NCBI GenBank assembly: GCA_016508695.1
Contig: VNKQ01000003.1
Coordinates: 310,001 to 374,000 of the forward strand
Reading direction: 5' to 3'
From: Hyphodiscus hymeniophilus
Lineage: Eukaryota; Ascomycota; Leotiomycetes; Helotiales; Hyphodiscaceae
DNA length: 64,000 nt
Below are positions 49,589 through 61,325 of the stretch, in pieces. Made by a program: the position numbers and the translations under genes. The notes under the pieces are model-generated. The model was not told where the DNA came from. It worked only from the letters and a program-made list of their open reading frames with translations, and made no database searches. The number at the start of each line of letters is the position of its first letter. Within the stretch, counting starts at the first letter, position 1.

Positions 49589-51487
49589 ATGAAGCTCAAC
49601 GAGTCCAAAAGCCGGAATGGCCTCGCTTCCTCCATTGCGATGATATGTTTGGCCCTGGCCCAGGTGAACCCAACCCTGGCAAAACAATCACAGGCACCTT
49701 TCAATTTGAACGCTGTATCTAAAGTGAAGTGGGAAGAATGTGGGGAGATCAGCAATCACACACTGGAGTGTAAGTATCTTGGTCTTGGGAACTAGGATTG
49801 AGCTAATGAAGAAGGCTCCCGACTCGATGTCCCCATGGACAATTGGAATAAATCATCAGGAAAATCATTCTCGATCCCGGTTATTAGGTTACAAGCAAAG
49901 AACGCATCCGCCACAGGAGACAGGCATATACTCTTGAATCCTGGAGGACCCGGAGGCATGTTGGAACTCTTTGGAAAGAAAAGCGTGACATTGACTGACC
50001 ATCGCAGGCAGCGGAGTAAATTTTCTTTGGAGATCGGGTGAGATGCTTAATAAAGTCATCGGAGAAGAATTTCATCTGCTCAGTTTCGACCCCCGTGGTG
50101 TTAATGGATCTATTCCTCGAGCGAGTTGCTACCCTAGTGATGACCAGCGGGCGGAATCGTTTCGAGATAACCCATGGGATCTTGAGTTCGAAGCTGGTGA
50201 GATGTATACCAGAGCTGAGAACAAAGCAAAGGCTTGTATAGACACGATGGGAGAGCATGGAGCATATCTTAATACTCCTCAGACCGCCGCTGATATGAAC
50301 TCTATCCTTAATGCTATTGGGCAGGAAAAGATGTTCTACTGGGGATTCAGTTGTAAGCTTTCCAGGAACAAGAGGTATTAAGCTAACATGACAGATGGAA
50401 CCACTCTGGGGCAAACATATGCGCAGATATTCCCCGACCGCGTCTCTAGATTGATCATTGACGGCGTAAGCAATCTCAATGATTGGTACAACACTTTCTA
50501 CTTTGACGAATCCTTAGTCGATACCGACAGAATCTTCGCCGGCTTCGTAGAAGAATGTTTCAAAGCCAAGGATGCCTGCCCCATGAATTCAATCAAAGAC
50601 AAGTCGTTCAAATCTTCTAGCGAGCTCAAGACCTATATCGACGACTTTCTCAAGGACTTGGAAGAGGAGCCCATGCCTGTTTATCTGAGCAACTCGAACT
50701 ACGGCTCTATAACCCGACGCAATATCGTAACGAACGGTATATTTTCTGCGCTGTACAGACCACTTGCTTGGCCAGGCCTAGCAAACAATCTCGCGGCGCT
50801 CTTGAACGGCAACTCAACCCCGGCGTACGCTGCATACTCTGACTCTTGGGTTGCGGGTTTGCTTCAGGACGAGACCAATACGTTCGTTGTCCAGAACGAC
50901 AACTGGAAGACGGGAGTGGGAGCGCCAGCTCATGGCATCAAGCCAATCCAGAACTACTCTCTCTCAAGGCCGGAGACATCGTTGCTGGTATCGAAGTACC
51001 AGGGATCAGATGTGTTCGATCGAGCTTCGTGGTCGATTCCAACAACTCATGAATTCCATCCCCAATACCATCCGGAGTTTCCTCGCTTCGAGACGGCTGA
51101 ACCGATCCTCGTGATTTCAACCACGTGGGATCCCGTATGTCCATTGGTCTCTGCTAAGAAAGCTCACAACAGCTTCCAAGATGCTGGTTTCGTCGAGCAG
51201 AAGTCTTATGGTCACTGCAGCATTAGTTTACCCTCGCTCTGCACAGCCAAACATGTCCAGAGGTATTTCAATGATGGTGTGATTCCAGATACTGGTGCAA
51301 CGTAAGACTCTTTCAACTCACGGCAAGAACTCCGACTAACAAATTCCATAGATGCGGAGTTGACGCTGAGTATTTCCCAGCTCCTGGGAGATCCTCCACA
51401 CATATCCTGAGCAAGGAAGACGAGGAATTACTCGCTGCCCTTCAAGGTTTGGCAGATGAGAGAATATTCCAATCCTTTCTGAGGTGA
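49589..51487 (+). CDS. Secreted alpha/beta-hydrolase, tripeptidyl aminopeptidase-like
   Basis: About 569 aa in five exons: 49589-49769, 49815-49955, 50008-50352, 50395-51301 and 51352-51487. The N-terminus has a signal-peptide-like hydrophobic stretch (LASSIAMICLALAQ). Family landmarks follow: CSRLDVPM, LNPGGPGGSGVNFL (oxyanion region), LLSFDPRGVNGS, the nucleophile elbow GFSYGTTLG, Asp in STTWDPVCPL and His in YGHCS, so the Ser-Asp-His triad is complete. It matches the prolyl-type alpha/beta-hydrolases with a C-terminal TAP-like domain that trim peptides from the N-terminus. The second intron is best read as GC-AG (49956-50007), which gives the canonical GGSGV; a GT-AG alternative (49960-50011) gives GGIGV. 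Several N-glycosylation sequons. An amino-acid permease lies 0.64 kb downstream on the same strand. Confidence 0.88.
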
Positions 51488-52131
51488 GAAAGGTTGTATT
51501 TTTAATCAGTAAACTGGCACAATTGTGACGGACTCCGCAATGACATCCACGCAGAAGTAACGAGCCTTTTGACTTTGGGCAGTGTGAAGATCTACCTAAG
51601 CTGCCGCTATCACTTCCCGATCTAACAACAGGGTTACGTACCAGGTTGCGGGAAATACCTTACGCATTTAGCCATCTGTACCCACCACCAACATGCTTCA
51701 CTACAACGACATCATTATCCCTACTTTCATAGGTCCCTCCGCCGATCAACAGCTGCAGTCAGCTTTGCATTGGCCGGTTGACGTTCTTATCATTAACCCC
51801 ACTTTTGAAAAGAAGGACGACGTCCTGGGGTCTGAATGCATCGGGCAATCTCACGCCCTGCTATCACATACTTGACCAGCCCATGCGAAACCTCGCAATG
51901 CAAATGTCTCTACCTGTAACCTTATCGCTCTCTCTGATCGTTGCACAATGGGAAGTTCTACTCGGCAAATGCACACAAATCAATAGTGGGTGCGGGCTCA
52001 ACCTGATTCTGGGCCGGGGCGTAAATGTAATGCAGATAAGGGTCTGGCCACCTCAAGGACTCTAGACTTTCGCTTTCCTGATAAATCCAAAGATTTGCTG
52101 TTCATTTGCAAATCTGCCCGTTACAGCAAAA
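51488..52131. other. Spacer between peptidase and permease
   Basis: 0.64 kb between two same-strand genes; probably the permease promoter. No gene or repeat seen. Confidence 0.6.
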
Positions 52132-54246
52132 ATGGCAGAGAAGTCGCCAATCGATTCCGTTTCGCTAAAACCCATCTCGTCAGACAAAAGCCCCGTCATC
52201 CAATCCACAGAGCAAACAGATGTTCAAAATGGTATCATCATTGAAGATGGCCTCCGGAGAGGACTACTGGGGAGACACGTTACCTTGATCTCCCTCGCTA
52301 GTGTCATTGGAGCGAGCTGTTTCTACGGGTTTGGATATGCGTTGTTTCTTGCTGGGCCACTGGGAGCTCTGATTGGATTCAGCATCATCGGCAAGCTTCT
52401 AGAAAAACACTGGTACACTGAGTATATGCTGAGCGATTTAGGTTTCATGGTCTGGGCTTTGATGCAGAGTATTGGTGAAGTGACGACAATGTTTCCAATC
52501 GCTGGTGGTTTTATCGAGGTAAGTGGAGTCTGAAAAGGAGAAGGGCTTTAAGTTGACGATGTGAAGCATGCAAGCCGGTTTGTCGATCCCGCTTTCAGTT
52601 TTGCTATGGCTTGGATGTACTACTTCATGTGGTCTGTCTTCCTGGGAAGCGGTATGAATACAAATGCCTGTTCGCAGCTCCTCGATTTCTAATTCATGCT
52701 CGCAGAATGGAACGGTGCTATTCTCATCCTTCAATACTGGGTCTCGGAAGAAACCTTGCCAATGTGGGGATGGGTCCTCATTTTTTGGGGCTTCTTCTCG
52801 GTTTTATCAACACTCGGCATAGTGGTATATGGGGAGTTGGAGTATTACCTCGGCTGGTTCAAGATATTCTCTTTGGGAGCCTGCTTCTTCATTTCATTCC
52901 TTGTCAATGTGGGAGCCTTTGGTGGGGGGTATATCGGATTTCGATACTGGACTCCTCCTCAAGGTAGGTTGCCTCGCACATACGCAGAGTCACCACTAAT
53001 CATTCAGGCCCCGTCGTGAACGGTATCAATGGTTTCGGTCAAGTCTTCGTCCTGGCATCTGCCTACTATGTTGGGACTGAAATCATCTCGCTCGCAGCAG
53101 GCGAGACGAAGGATCCCAGACGCTCCATTCCTCAGGTCTGCCAGCTCCTCCAGGCCATCTACCAGTCTCGTTAACATGAGTAGGGTGTCAATGCCGTCGT
53201 CTATCGAATCCTATTCGTCTACCTCGGATTGATCTTCTTCCAGGGTCTCATCTGTCCCTCGGACTCGCCTGATCTTCTGAATGCAGCCTCAACAGTTGCC
53301 TCTTCGCCCTTTACCATTGGCTTCACGGCAGCGGGGTGGAAGTCATCCGGTCACTTTATTAATGCCCTGATAATGGTTGCATTCATCTCCGCAGGCAACG
53401 GGTGCATTTATGTGCAATCTCGTGCTCTCTACTCGCTCGCCCTCACTGGAAGAGCACCGAGGTTCTTCGCAATTACGTCGAAGAAAGGAGGTAAATCAGG
53501 CAAATTCTGCACCTAGATCCCGCTGACGAAGCTCTAGTCCCCTATGTATCTATCCTTACATCCTGTACCTGGGGTCTTCTCGCCTTGATGAATCTGAAAG
53601 TGACCGCTGGCAAAGTCTTCGAATACTGTGAGTCTGCTTCTCTACCATTCCTCCTACGGGTCTTAAAGAAGCTTCAGAGATGAGCTACCTCCCGAACTAT
53701 TAACCAACGCTTCTTCAAACTATATGAAAGAAGCTGACCTAATTCCTCATTCTCCAGTGGTGTCTGTCGGTGGCTCCGCAGCCTACATAGCCTGGGCCGC
53801 CATAATCTTCACCCACCTGCGAGTACGCAGCGGCATGCTCTCGCAAGGGATCGAGCCCTCAACCTACCCCTTCAAAGCATTCGGCTCGATCTGGATCTAC
53901 CGCTTCAACCTGTTCCTAAACATATTCATCCTACTGATCCAAGGCTTCACGTCTTTCGAGCATCCGTTCAACTGGAGGACCTTTCTGGCCAGTTACATCA
54001 CGATCCCGGCTACGCTCTTGTTGTTTGTGGGGTATAAGGTTTGGTATAAAACGCATTGGTGAGTTGCCCTTCTATGAGTACGAAAGTGTGGTGGAGTTTT
54101 GAGAGTAATGGCTGATGCTTGCTTGTGCTAGGATGCGTTTGAGTGAGATGGATTTCTCGGATCGGCTGTTGAAGCTTGATGAAGAGGTGGAGGAGGAGAA
54201 AGAACCTTCGCTTGTGAGCCAGCTTTTCAGTAGATTTAGAAACTGA
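52132..54246 (+). CDS. Amino-acid permease (fungal APC/YAT family)
   Basis: About 539 aa over nine exons: 52132-52390, 52442-52518, 52567-52651, 52706-52963, 53008-53135, 53184-53490, 53538-53627, 53758-54058 and 54132-54246. The first intron (52391-52441) is GC-AG with a good GCAAGC donor; it is 51 bp and in frame, so it would pass as coding, but removing it restores GFSIIGFMVWALMQSIGEV. Family features include GLLGRHVTLISLASVIGASC, MFPIAGGFIE, HASRFVDPAFSFAMAW, EWNGAILILQYWV, GTEIISLAAGETKDPRRSIP and FISAGNGCIYVQSRALYSLA. About twelve hydrophobic segments are visible. It should be a plasma-membrane proton-coupled amino-acid importer of broad or unknown specificity. The upstream secreted peptidase suggests joint peptide use. 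Confidence 0.88.
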
Positions 54247-54703
54247 AATGAGGTTGCGTAGACAGAAAAGAAAATTAGATATATTGCTCTCGAGACTCGA
54301 CCACGGAAAGGGGCAGTAGCGGCGGCTATTGAGATTTTGGATGGATTGGAAATCATGTTTTTTCAAATCTTCCGATTCTTCTCTACAAGGAAAGAGAGGA
54401 AAGAAATCATCGCTTGATGGTTGCCAGGGACTTTCTCTTGTTCGGGATCTTGTTCGGGTCAGCATAAGCAGCGGTGATGTGCTCCATCTTCTGTTCGACA
54501 AATCGTCAGGTCAGGTTCTCCTTATCCATTTGACAAACCCGGTAGTAGGCACCTCTGAGACAGAATCTATAAAACGCTCTCTGATCTATCTTCTATCGTA
54601 TCTATGACCCAAATAAAATCTAGTCTGTTGTTCTCCCAGAGTCTGATGTCAAATTCAAGCGCCAAGTCTACCTGTCCGAAATCTATCACGCACAATACAC
54701 AAC
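54247..54703. other. Convergent spacer
   Basis: 3' flanks of the permease and the LRR-kinase gene. Nothing notable. Confidence 0.55.
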
Positions 54704-56035
54704 TCACAGACCACCCAAAACCTCAACCGCCTCCTCAAAATTTGGTCTCTCCATCACGATCGGATTAGTACATTTGTAGTGCAGCGCGTTCAGCCCTTCA
54801 ATCACATACCCATCTTTCTCTCCCAGCACTTCGTCCCCATCTAAACGATGTTCCACCAAGTTAACCAGATCCTCAATCAGATGTCCAAACGCCAGGATCT
54901 CCATCCTCTCAATGGCCTCCCTCTTCTCATGATCTCCATAAATGGTCGCCGCTCCAAAGTCCCCTAGCAAGGCATGCCCAGAGTTATCGATGAGTGTATT
55001 ATGCGCATACAAATCCCCGTGCGCGATCCCACGCTCATGGATATGTTTCGAAGCATCCGCAACGCCGTAGAGGACCGATCTGCACTTCTCCGCCGAGAAC
55101 GCTAAGTCACGAGCGAAGCGGTCGCGGGTGCAAGTGCTGAAGTCTGGCGGGAGGCCGAGATTCGTATAGTGAGGCGGGATGAGTTGGAGGACCAAGCCCT
55201 TCTTTTCCGGGTGTCCGTGGATCTTCCCAATAGGGTCAATGAGGTTAGGATGTTGACCGGCGGCGATACAAGCATTCATCTCGTCCATCGGCGAGCCGTC
55301 ACTGGTGACTTCTCCTTTGAAAACTTTGATGGCTACCTCTCGGTCTCCATCGGAGGCCTTCCAGGTCCCCTTGGAGATTATCCCTGACGCGCCTTCACCG
55401 AGGAGATGCTGTGTAGATAGCTCGGACCAGATGATTTCGGACAGGATCGGATTGTCCGAAAATGCAGGAGCGCATGGATTTCCGGCAAACGAGAGGAAGG
55501 AGAGTTCTGGGAGCTGGAATAGCCAGTCTGGAAGCGTGGCCAAGTTATTAGATGACAAGCGTAGCAGGCCAAGTTTCCGACAATGCGCCATCTCGTCCGG
55601 GAGCCTCGTGAGCCGATTCCCTGCCATCATGCATTTCTGCAATCTATGGCAATGACCAATGCTAGCTGGGAGAGATTCAATCTCGTTATTCGTCAAGATC
55701 AACCACCGGAGCTTGCGAGGGAACGACCCTTCAGGAATGGTTATCATGTGATTGTTCTTGAAGGCAATCATTTCCAGAGAGCGACATTTTACCAGCTGGG
55801 CCGGGAAAGTCGCAAACTTGCAGTCGGATAGGAAGAGTGTTTTGAGTTTGTGTAGACGGGAGAAGTCATTTGGGAGCACGGAGAGTGGGTTGCCAGAAAG
55901 ATCAAGAATCTCAAGCGTGTCGAAGAGAGAGAAAATTTCTGTGGGGAAGCTGGATAGGTTGGCGGAGAGTTTGAGTCTCTTGACGCCTTTATATGATCCA
56001 GAGCGGAGATCCTCGAGAGTCTGAGGGTTGGACAT
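54704..56035 (-). CDS. Intronless LRR-protein kinase, bacterial-like
   Basis: A 443-aa single-exon gene, starting at the Met at 56035 (MSNPQTLEDL); an upstream in-frame Met (56083) would add 16 residues. Residues about 16-190 form some seven leucine-rich repeats (LEILDLSGNPLSVLP, LRWLILTNNEIESLP, LGLLRLSSNNLATLP). Residues about 208-443 are a compact protein kinase: glycine loop GEGASG (213-218), Lys237 in VAIK, catalytic HGDLYAHN (339-346, with Gly in place of the usual Arg), and DFG (359-361). The order LRR then kinase, the FKGEVTSDG segment, LVLQLIPPHYTNLG and HGDLYAHN match LRR-kinases I associate with proteobacteria. No signal peptide or membrane segment, so it is probably cytosolic. Substrate unknown. 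Lack of introns among intron-rich neighbours fits, but does not prove, horizontal origin. Confidence 0.88.
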   Translation of the reverse strand: MSNPQTLEDLRSGSYKGVKRLKLSANLSSFPTEIFSLFDTLEILDLSGNPLSVLPNDFSRLHKLKTLFLSDCKFATFPAQLVKCRSLEMIAFKNNHMITIPEGSFPRKLRWLILTNNEIESLPASIGHCHRLQKCMMAGNRLTRLPDEMAHCRKLGLLRLSSNNLATLPDWLFQLPELSFLSFAGNPCAPAFSDNPILSEIIWSELSTQHLLGEGASGIISKGTWKASDGDREVAIKVFKGEVTSDGSPMDEMNACIAAGQHPNLIDPIGKIHGHPEKKGLVLQLIPPHYTNLGLPPDFSTCTRDRFARDLAFSAEKCRSVLYGVADASKHIHERGIAHGDLYAHNTLIDNSGHALLGDFGAATIYGDHEKREAIERMEILAFGHLIEDLVNLVEHRLDGDEVLGEKDGYVIEGLNALHYKCTNPIVMERPNFEEAVEVLGGL

Positions 56036-56872
56036 CCTTGAAATGGTGTATACGGTGAACAAGCGAACGAGACTAGATAACAAGCTTGTTGTCTGTTTTC
56101 ATGTGTGAGCTTGATTCAGCAACGACCAATGCCACATATACTTTGCACACAGATTAAAATATATATCTTTCGTCTTCCAAACCTGAGTACTGGCCTTGCT
56201 TGCAAAGTGATTGGTTCAATTGCTACGCTAAAGTAGAAATAAAGCTCACATTTCCTGGTTCTTGGAATTTGTGGTTTCAAGTGAAGGGGATTATTATAAC
56301 TTACGATGCTTGTAGCGTATGAGAAAGTGTTTGGGACACGCGGCCCAAAAAAGAAAATAAAGGATTACAGTATGAACTCTAGAACCAAGCGAAAGTGATA
56401 TCAATGGCAAAAGTTATGTTGAGCGAGGGGAAGTCGAGGCTACAGATAGGAAGGAGGCCCAAGGAATGTTGAATTTTGGCAGCTTGTCTGGGAAACACGT
56501 GCTTCGTAAAATCATTCTTCCGCTGCCGATATCAAGTCACGTGACTAGCAAGCCTCTTTTGAGCCTCCAATAAGATGCAAATAGGGAGAATTAGTTGTAC
56601 ATATAAAAAAAGAAAAAAATAGCATTTTCATTTCTTTTCTTGTGCAATTGAAGGAATCCATTTTCGGTGTTTGTATTCTTTTCCGCTGGTACTTCCCCAA
56701 TCCAACGTTGGCCCGGGCGTACCTCTACTGTACTGTACTTGTAAGCTAAGCCAGCCTCTTCAACGCGCCCAAAACCACAGCCCTTCCATCTCAAGCTCGG
56801 ATCGCACCCACAGCAACACAACACCACATCACGTAGAGACGCTCAACTGCATTCTGCAATTGAGTCGCCAAT
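56036..56872. promoter_or_regulatory. Divergent promoter region, LRR-kinase / arp4
   Basis: An 837-bp spacer between divergent start codons, AT-rich near 56560-56640. It must hold both promoters; no factor site is assigned. Confidence 0.5.
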
Positions 56873-58320
56873 ATGGCTGCCCAACCGATGACCTCGTCTA
56901 TGCAACCAACTGATGTTTACGGTGGAGGTACGACCCTGCTCAAACACCCACCTCCAAACCCACCTACTAACTTCAAAACCCCTCCATAGATGAAGTGTCG
57001 GCAATCATCCTCGACCCCGGATATTCAAGTGTACGCGCCGGTTTTGCAGGGGAAGATACCCCAAAGTCTTTCGTCAACTCACACTATGGCGTCTCATCCT
57101 CGGGAGGTTCTTATGTTTTTGGCGACGACACAATCCACAACCCCCTCGCCAATCTTGATATCCGCAATCCTATGTCCAAAGAAGGCGTAGTTGAGGATTG
57201 GGACGCCGCAACCAAGCTATGGGAATATGCAATCACTTCGCGCCTAACGAGTTTCAAGCAAGCGGACCCACGAACCAATGGGTTGAACGATGATATGAAG
57301 GATGCGGACATAGAGATGGAGGGCGTCGAGGAGGGTGAGAAGCCGTTGGAGGAACATCCCCTGCTTATGACAGAGACCGCATGGAACAACCCCAAGTTGA
57401 GGGAAAAGAGCATCGAAGTAGCCATGGAAAGCTGGGGTTGTCCCGCGTTCTGGCTCGCGCGCAACAGCGTCCTAGCATCCTTTGGAGCGGGAAAAGCCAC
57501 TGCGCTCGTCGTCGACGTCGGTGCTTCCACCACATCTGTTATCTGCATCCACGATGGCTTGATCCTCAAGAAATCCGTCCAGAAATCTCCATTGGCAGGA
57601 AATTGGCTTTCATCTCAACTCCGCTCGCTGTTCTCAACCACTGATCCGAAAGTCGAGCTTGTTCCTCATTTCATGATCGCATCTAAGACTCCCGTCGACG
57701 CAGGAGCCTCGGCTCAAGCTACGTACCGCAAATTCGAAGATACGCCAAGCGCCTCTTTCCGAGCATTAGAAGAAGAGCGTGTCCTTACCGAGTTCAAAGA
57801 AAGCGTTGTCCAAGTCTGGCAAGACCACCGAGGCTTAAAAGCAGGCACGGAGTATGCACGCCAACAGCCTGGTCGCGTCTTCGAGATGCCCGATGGGTCG
57901 AACCAATTATGGGGAGTTGAGCGCTACAACGTGGCAGAAGGAATGTGGGATTCTTCATCTGCACTACCTGTCCCCAACGAATCGGCTCCGAGTAAAGGGC
58001 AGACGATCCCGGAGATGGTGAAGGCGAGCTTGGCAGGTGTCGATATTGATATCCGTGCGCACGTGCTGCAGAACATCGTGGTTACGGGTGGTGGTACCTT
58101 GGTTAGTGGCTTCACGGATCGGTTGCACAATGAGTTGACGGCTATGTATCCTGGTGCGAGAATCAAGATCCAGGCTGCGGGTTTGACGGCCGAAAGACGC
58201 TTTGGAAGCTGGATTGGTGGCTCGATTTTGGGCAGTCTGGGAACTTTCCATCAGATGTGGATAAGTAAAAAGGAGTATGAAGAGTTTGGAACTTCGATTA
58301 TAGAGAAGAGATGCAAGTAG
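56873..58320 (+). CDS. arp4: Actin-related protein 4
   Basis: About 461 aa in two exons (56873-56927 and 56990-58320). The short first exon encodes a 18-residue leader ending DVYGG, joined to DEVSAIILDPGYSSVRAGFA. Actin-fold landmarks are clear: phosphate loop 1 (DPGYSSVRAGFAGED), VVDVGASTTSVICIHDGL (loop 2), NIVVTGGGTLVSGFTDRL, and the end GSWIGGSILGSLGTFHQMWI with KKEYEEFG. An acidic insert (MKDADIEMEGVEEGEKPLEE) and Arp4-type N-terminus separate it from conventional actin. Arp4 is a nuclear subunit of NuA4 acetyltransferase and the INO80/SWR1 remodelers, where it binds histones and nucleosomes. Confidence 0.95.
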
Positions 58321-58700
58321 TGGGGCATTTGTTCACAAATGAAGCTCAGACCTTGTTCAGCGCAGCACGATTGATGCAGTCTGGATGCTGCCTTGGCGCG
58401 GCCATAGTTTGGTGGCTGCAGTTTGGTGGGAAATACTGTTGAATGATATCTGAATGAAGACAAAACGGGGGCAAAAAGTTTCTGTTCTTGCATGACAAGA
58501 TAGGGTGGATGGGTGTGGCGTATGGAGTTTCTGCATATACCTCCGCGGTTTACAACACATGTGCGAATAGAAAAGCTAGAATTAAAACAGTCCACAAAGA
58601 ATCAAAAAGTGATTTCATCAAGCTGATTGAATCATAAAGCTTGTGGTATGCCGTCAATATGCGGTCAAGCTGCTATCACAGAAGTCGATCACCCTGAAGA
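58321..58700. other. Convergent spacer
   Basis: 3' flanks of arp4 and the D-serine dehydratase-like gene. Nothing notable. Confidence 0.5.
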
Positions 58701-60575
58701 TCACCAACCCCTCCATCTCGGCCAAACATCAATAATCTCATCCTCCTTCCCCTCTCGTGTGCTATCAACAACGAAATACCATCCGAATCCCACGCCGGTG
58801 ATACATGCGTGGTTAGGCCAGATTCGGATCCTAGCACCAATTTTGATTCCCTCCTTGGAGCCATCGCTCAGCGCATCCGTCTTCCCACCACCGCTCCCCT
58901 CCCACTTACCCATCCATCCCAAAGTCCCGTGTTCTTGGGAGGCCTTGGTCACGATCCAGCCCTGATACTCTTCTGGCCCGACAGTGGGTGTCTGGGCGCC
59001 AGGGAGGCCCCAGGGTGAGACGATGCCCCAGCCTGAATAGGCTTTGCATGGTTCGCGGCCAAGGGCTATGCAGCCTGCGCCGACAAGGACCTCGGGGGAG
59101 CCTAGGAGAATGGATGTCAGCGAGGTTCTAAGTCTTCTGTATATCCGAATGGAAATGCAAGTACTACGCAAGACCTAAGAGCATATCGGAGTATGAAAGT
59201 ACATGCTCGGAAAGGGGCCGAAGAGAAGAGCTTACCGCCAGGACCGCGGTTTGGGTAGAAAGAAGATACTTCGGCTAGGACGGTGAAGGCTAGGTCAGAC
59301 CAAGTGAGCATAGCGTGTGGGCCGGACGTAGGAAGGGAGTGGGTGGCGAGCTGTTGGACGTCGAGGGTTGGGTAGACACCTGCGTGGATCTCTACCTTGC
59401 ATCCTAAATCTCTTATCGTCTGTGGGGAAATTGGATGTCAGTTCTACTCCTGTAAACTTTGGACACGGGACTGTAAATATATCGAAAACAAGCTCGAGAG
59501 GCTGAATTTGGATGAAAGTAGGGATGAGGAACATTGACCTTCAAGGTCGCGCGCAATGCTGCGATCTCCTTTGCTTCCTCCGCGGGAGTCTCAAGATCAG
59601 GAATTAAGAGATTACGGACGGAGGTCGTGGTAGGAGTAGCGCCAACAGACAGAACGAGAGGCATTTCTGGGGAGAGAACTCCCGAATCAGGGTGCGAAGT
59701 GATGGATATTGAGACAAGAAGGAGAGCTTCAAATTCCTGGCGGAGGAAATCTAGTGCTGATGCTCTAGACGTAGAAGAGTAGGATTGTCCCGCATGCGAG
59801 TAGAGACCTAGGAGATGGATTTCCCCAGCGGAGTGTAAGGAGAGCAAGGATGAGATGAGGCTATTGCAGACAGCAGAGCCTGGTTCTACACCTGCACGAT
59901 GTCCTCCCATATCGATTTTCAGGAAGAGGTCTGGTGCGTTGCCAGAGTGCGTGCGAATGGCTTGGATGGCGGGAATTTGGGCTGGGTGGTCGATCATTAG
60001 GGATAGACCGTGAGGCCCCAGACCTTTTGCCAAGACTGAAAGACGTTGAATGGTGGAGTTTGAAGTTGGGGATATTGGGAAGGAGTAGAGAAGCTGGGAA
60101 AAGTTAGTTGGGACATAACTTAGGGCGAGGGGCTTACGTTGACAGCTCGGCCATGTTCCTTGTATTCGAGGAGGAGAGGGAGAATGTTCTCTGCTTCAAT
60201 GAGAGTGGAAACGATGATGTTGACTGGTCCTGTAGGGCCTACTTGAAGGCGGGTGAGCTCTGTTGTCTGGCGGAAAAGATCAGCAGGGACATAGATGGTG
60301 GCAGAGACATGATAAGACTCCATCGAACTATATTCAAACATTCCTAGAGTATAAATGAAGTCAGAAATATAGACTCATACCTTATGTGTTTTGATATGTG
60401 CTCTCCAGCCAAAATCCAGCTGCTCACAAGCTTCCAGCATCCGAGTGCAGTTGTTCTTCAACTTGCTCAAATCAAAGATCGCTGCCGGGGCAGGAATATC
60501 ATTCAATGACTTGCCAACATAGTGCTTCCTCAACTCTTCTTTATCTGTGAGAGGATACAATGAAGTGGTGGCCAT
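58701..60575 (-). CDS. dsd1: D-serine dehydratase-like PLP/zinc enzyme
   Basis: About 487 aa in five exons: 60575-60381, 60266-60138, 60093-59539, 59419-59236 and 59101-58701. It is a fold-type III PLP enzyme (alanine-racemase-like barrel). The PLP lysine is in FGWRAHIKTHK near residue 60. Other landmarks are VNIIVSTLIEAEN, FLKIDMGGHRAGV, LLGLYSHAGQSY, VLSVGATPTTTS, and VEIHAGVYPTLDVQQ. The C-terminal WPNHACIT carries the HxC pair that binds zinc in eukaryotic D-serine dehydratase. The reaction would be D-serine to pyruvate plus ammonia; D-threonine aldolase is the close alternative. The product is probably cytosolic. Introns of 114 and 119 bp are longer than the window's average. It is divergent from taf1. 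Confidence 0.88.
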
Positions 60576-61325
60576 TGTTGCTGAGGCTGCTCAGAGTAGG
60601 CAAATGAAGCGGAAGTGGGCGGAAGCGTAAATGTGTTTGGAGACAATGAATAAAGCAAATGCAAGCAAATCCTGTTATCCAGTTACTTTGATATAAAGTT
60701 ATTCTTCAACCCACGAGTTCTTTTATGATCTGAGCAATTCCAAATTCTTGGATGTTTATTGTGTGTCTCCGCCATCGCTGCTGGCACATGATTAGGTAGC
60801 TTTGCTGGTCTGTGAAACGCTTACCCCCACTATTGCCCTCGTTATACGCAGTGCAGCGAGCTGCCTACCTTACGTCAATCCGAACTACCCAGTCCAGAAG
60901 AACCGACGAGGCATCCAAGACCTTGCGAGTATATGCGCCACCAGCCGATGGTAAAGTGTCAGGTGAAAAAGCCTCTAATGCGGAGGACAGTGTTCCGTAA
61001 GGCACGTGACGAGGCTGAGGTATGAGTAGGTAGCGTCCGAGCTCGACGCTAGCGCGCCGCTGCCTGGAAATTCACGAACCTCGTCTTCATCACCTTCTTC
61101 GAAAATTATATTCGAACCCCTCAGAATCTTTCGACCTCGCACATACAACAACGCACACCGCGCACTGTTCGAGCTCACTCATGCAATCAGCTTCCCCAAG
61201 AGCTTGAGCGCTCTGCAATCTACGAAAGGCGCGCAAATACCACCTGAAGCATACGCAACTCCCTCAATCGCGTGCGATTTCGCTTTCGAGGCAATGAAGT
61301 ACACCACAAAGTGAACACCACAAAT
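60576..61325. promoter_or_regulatory. Divergent promoter region, dsd1 / taf1
   Basis: A 750-bp spacer between divergent start codons. It must hold both promoters and leaders; no specific site is assigned. Confidence 0.5.
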
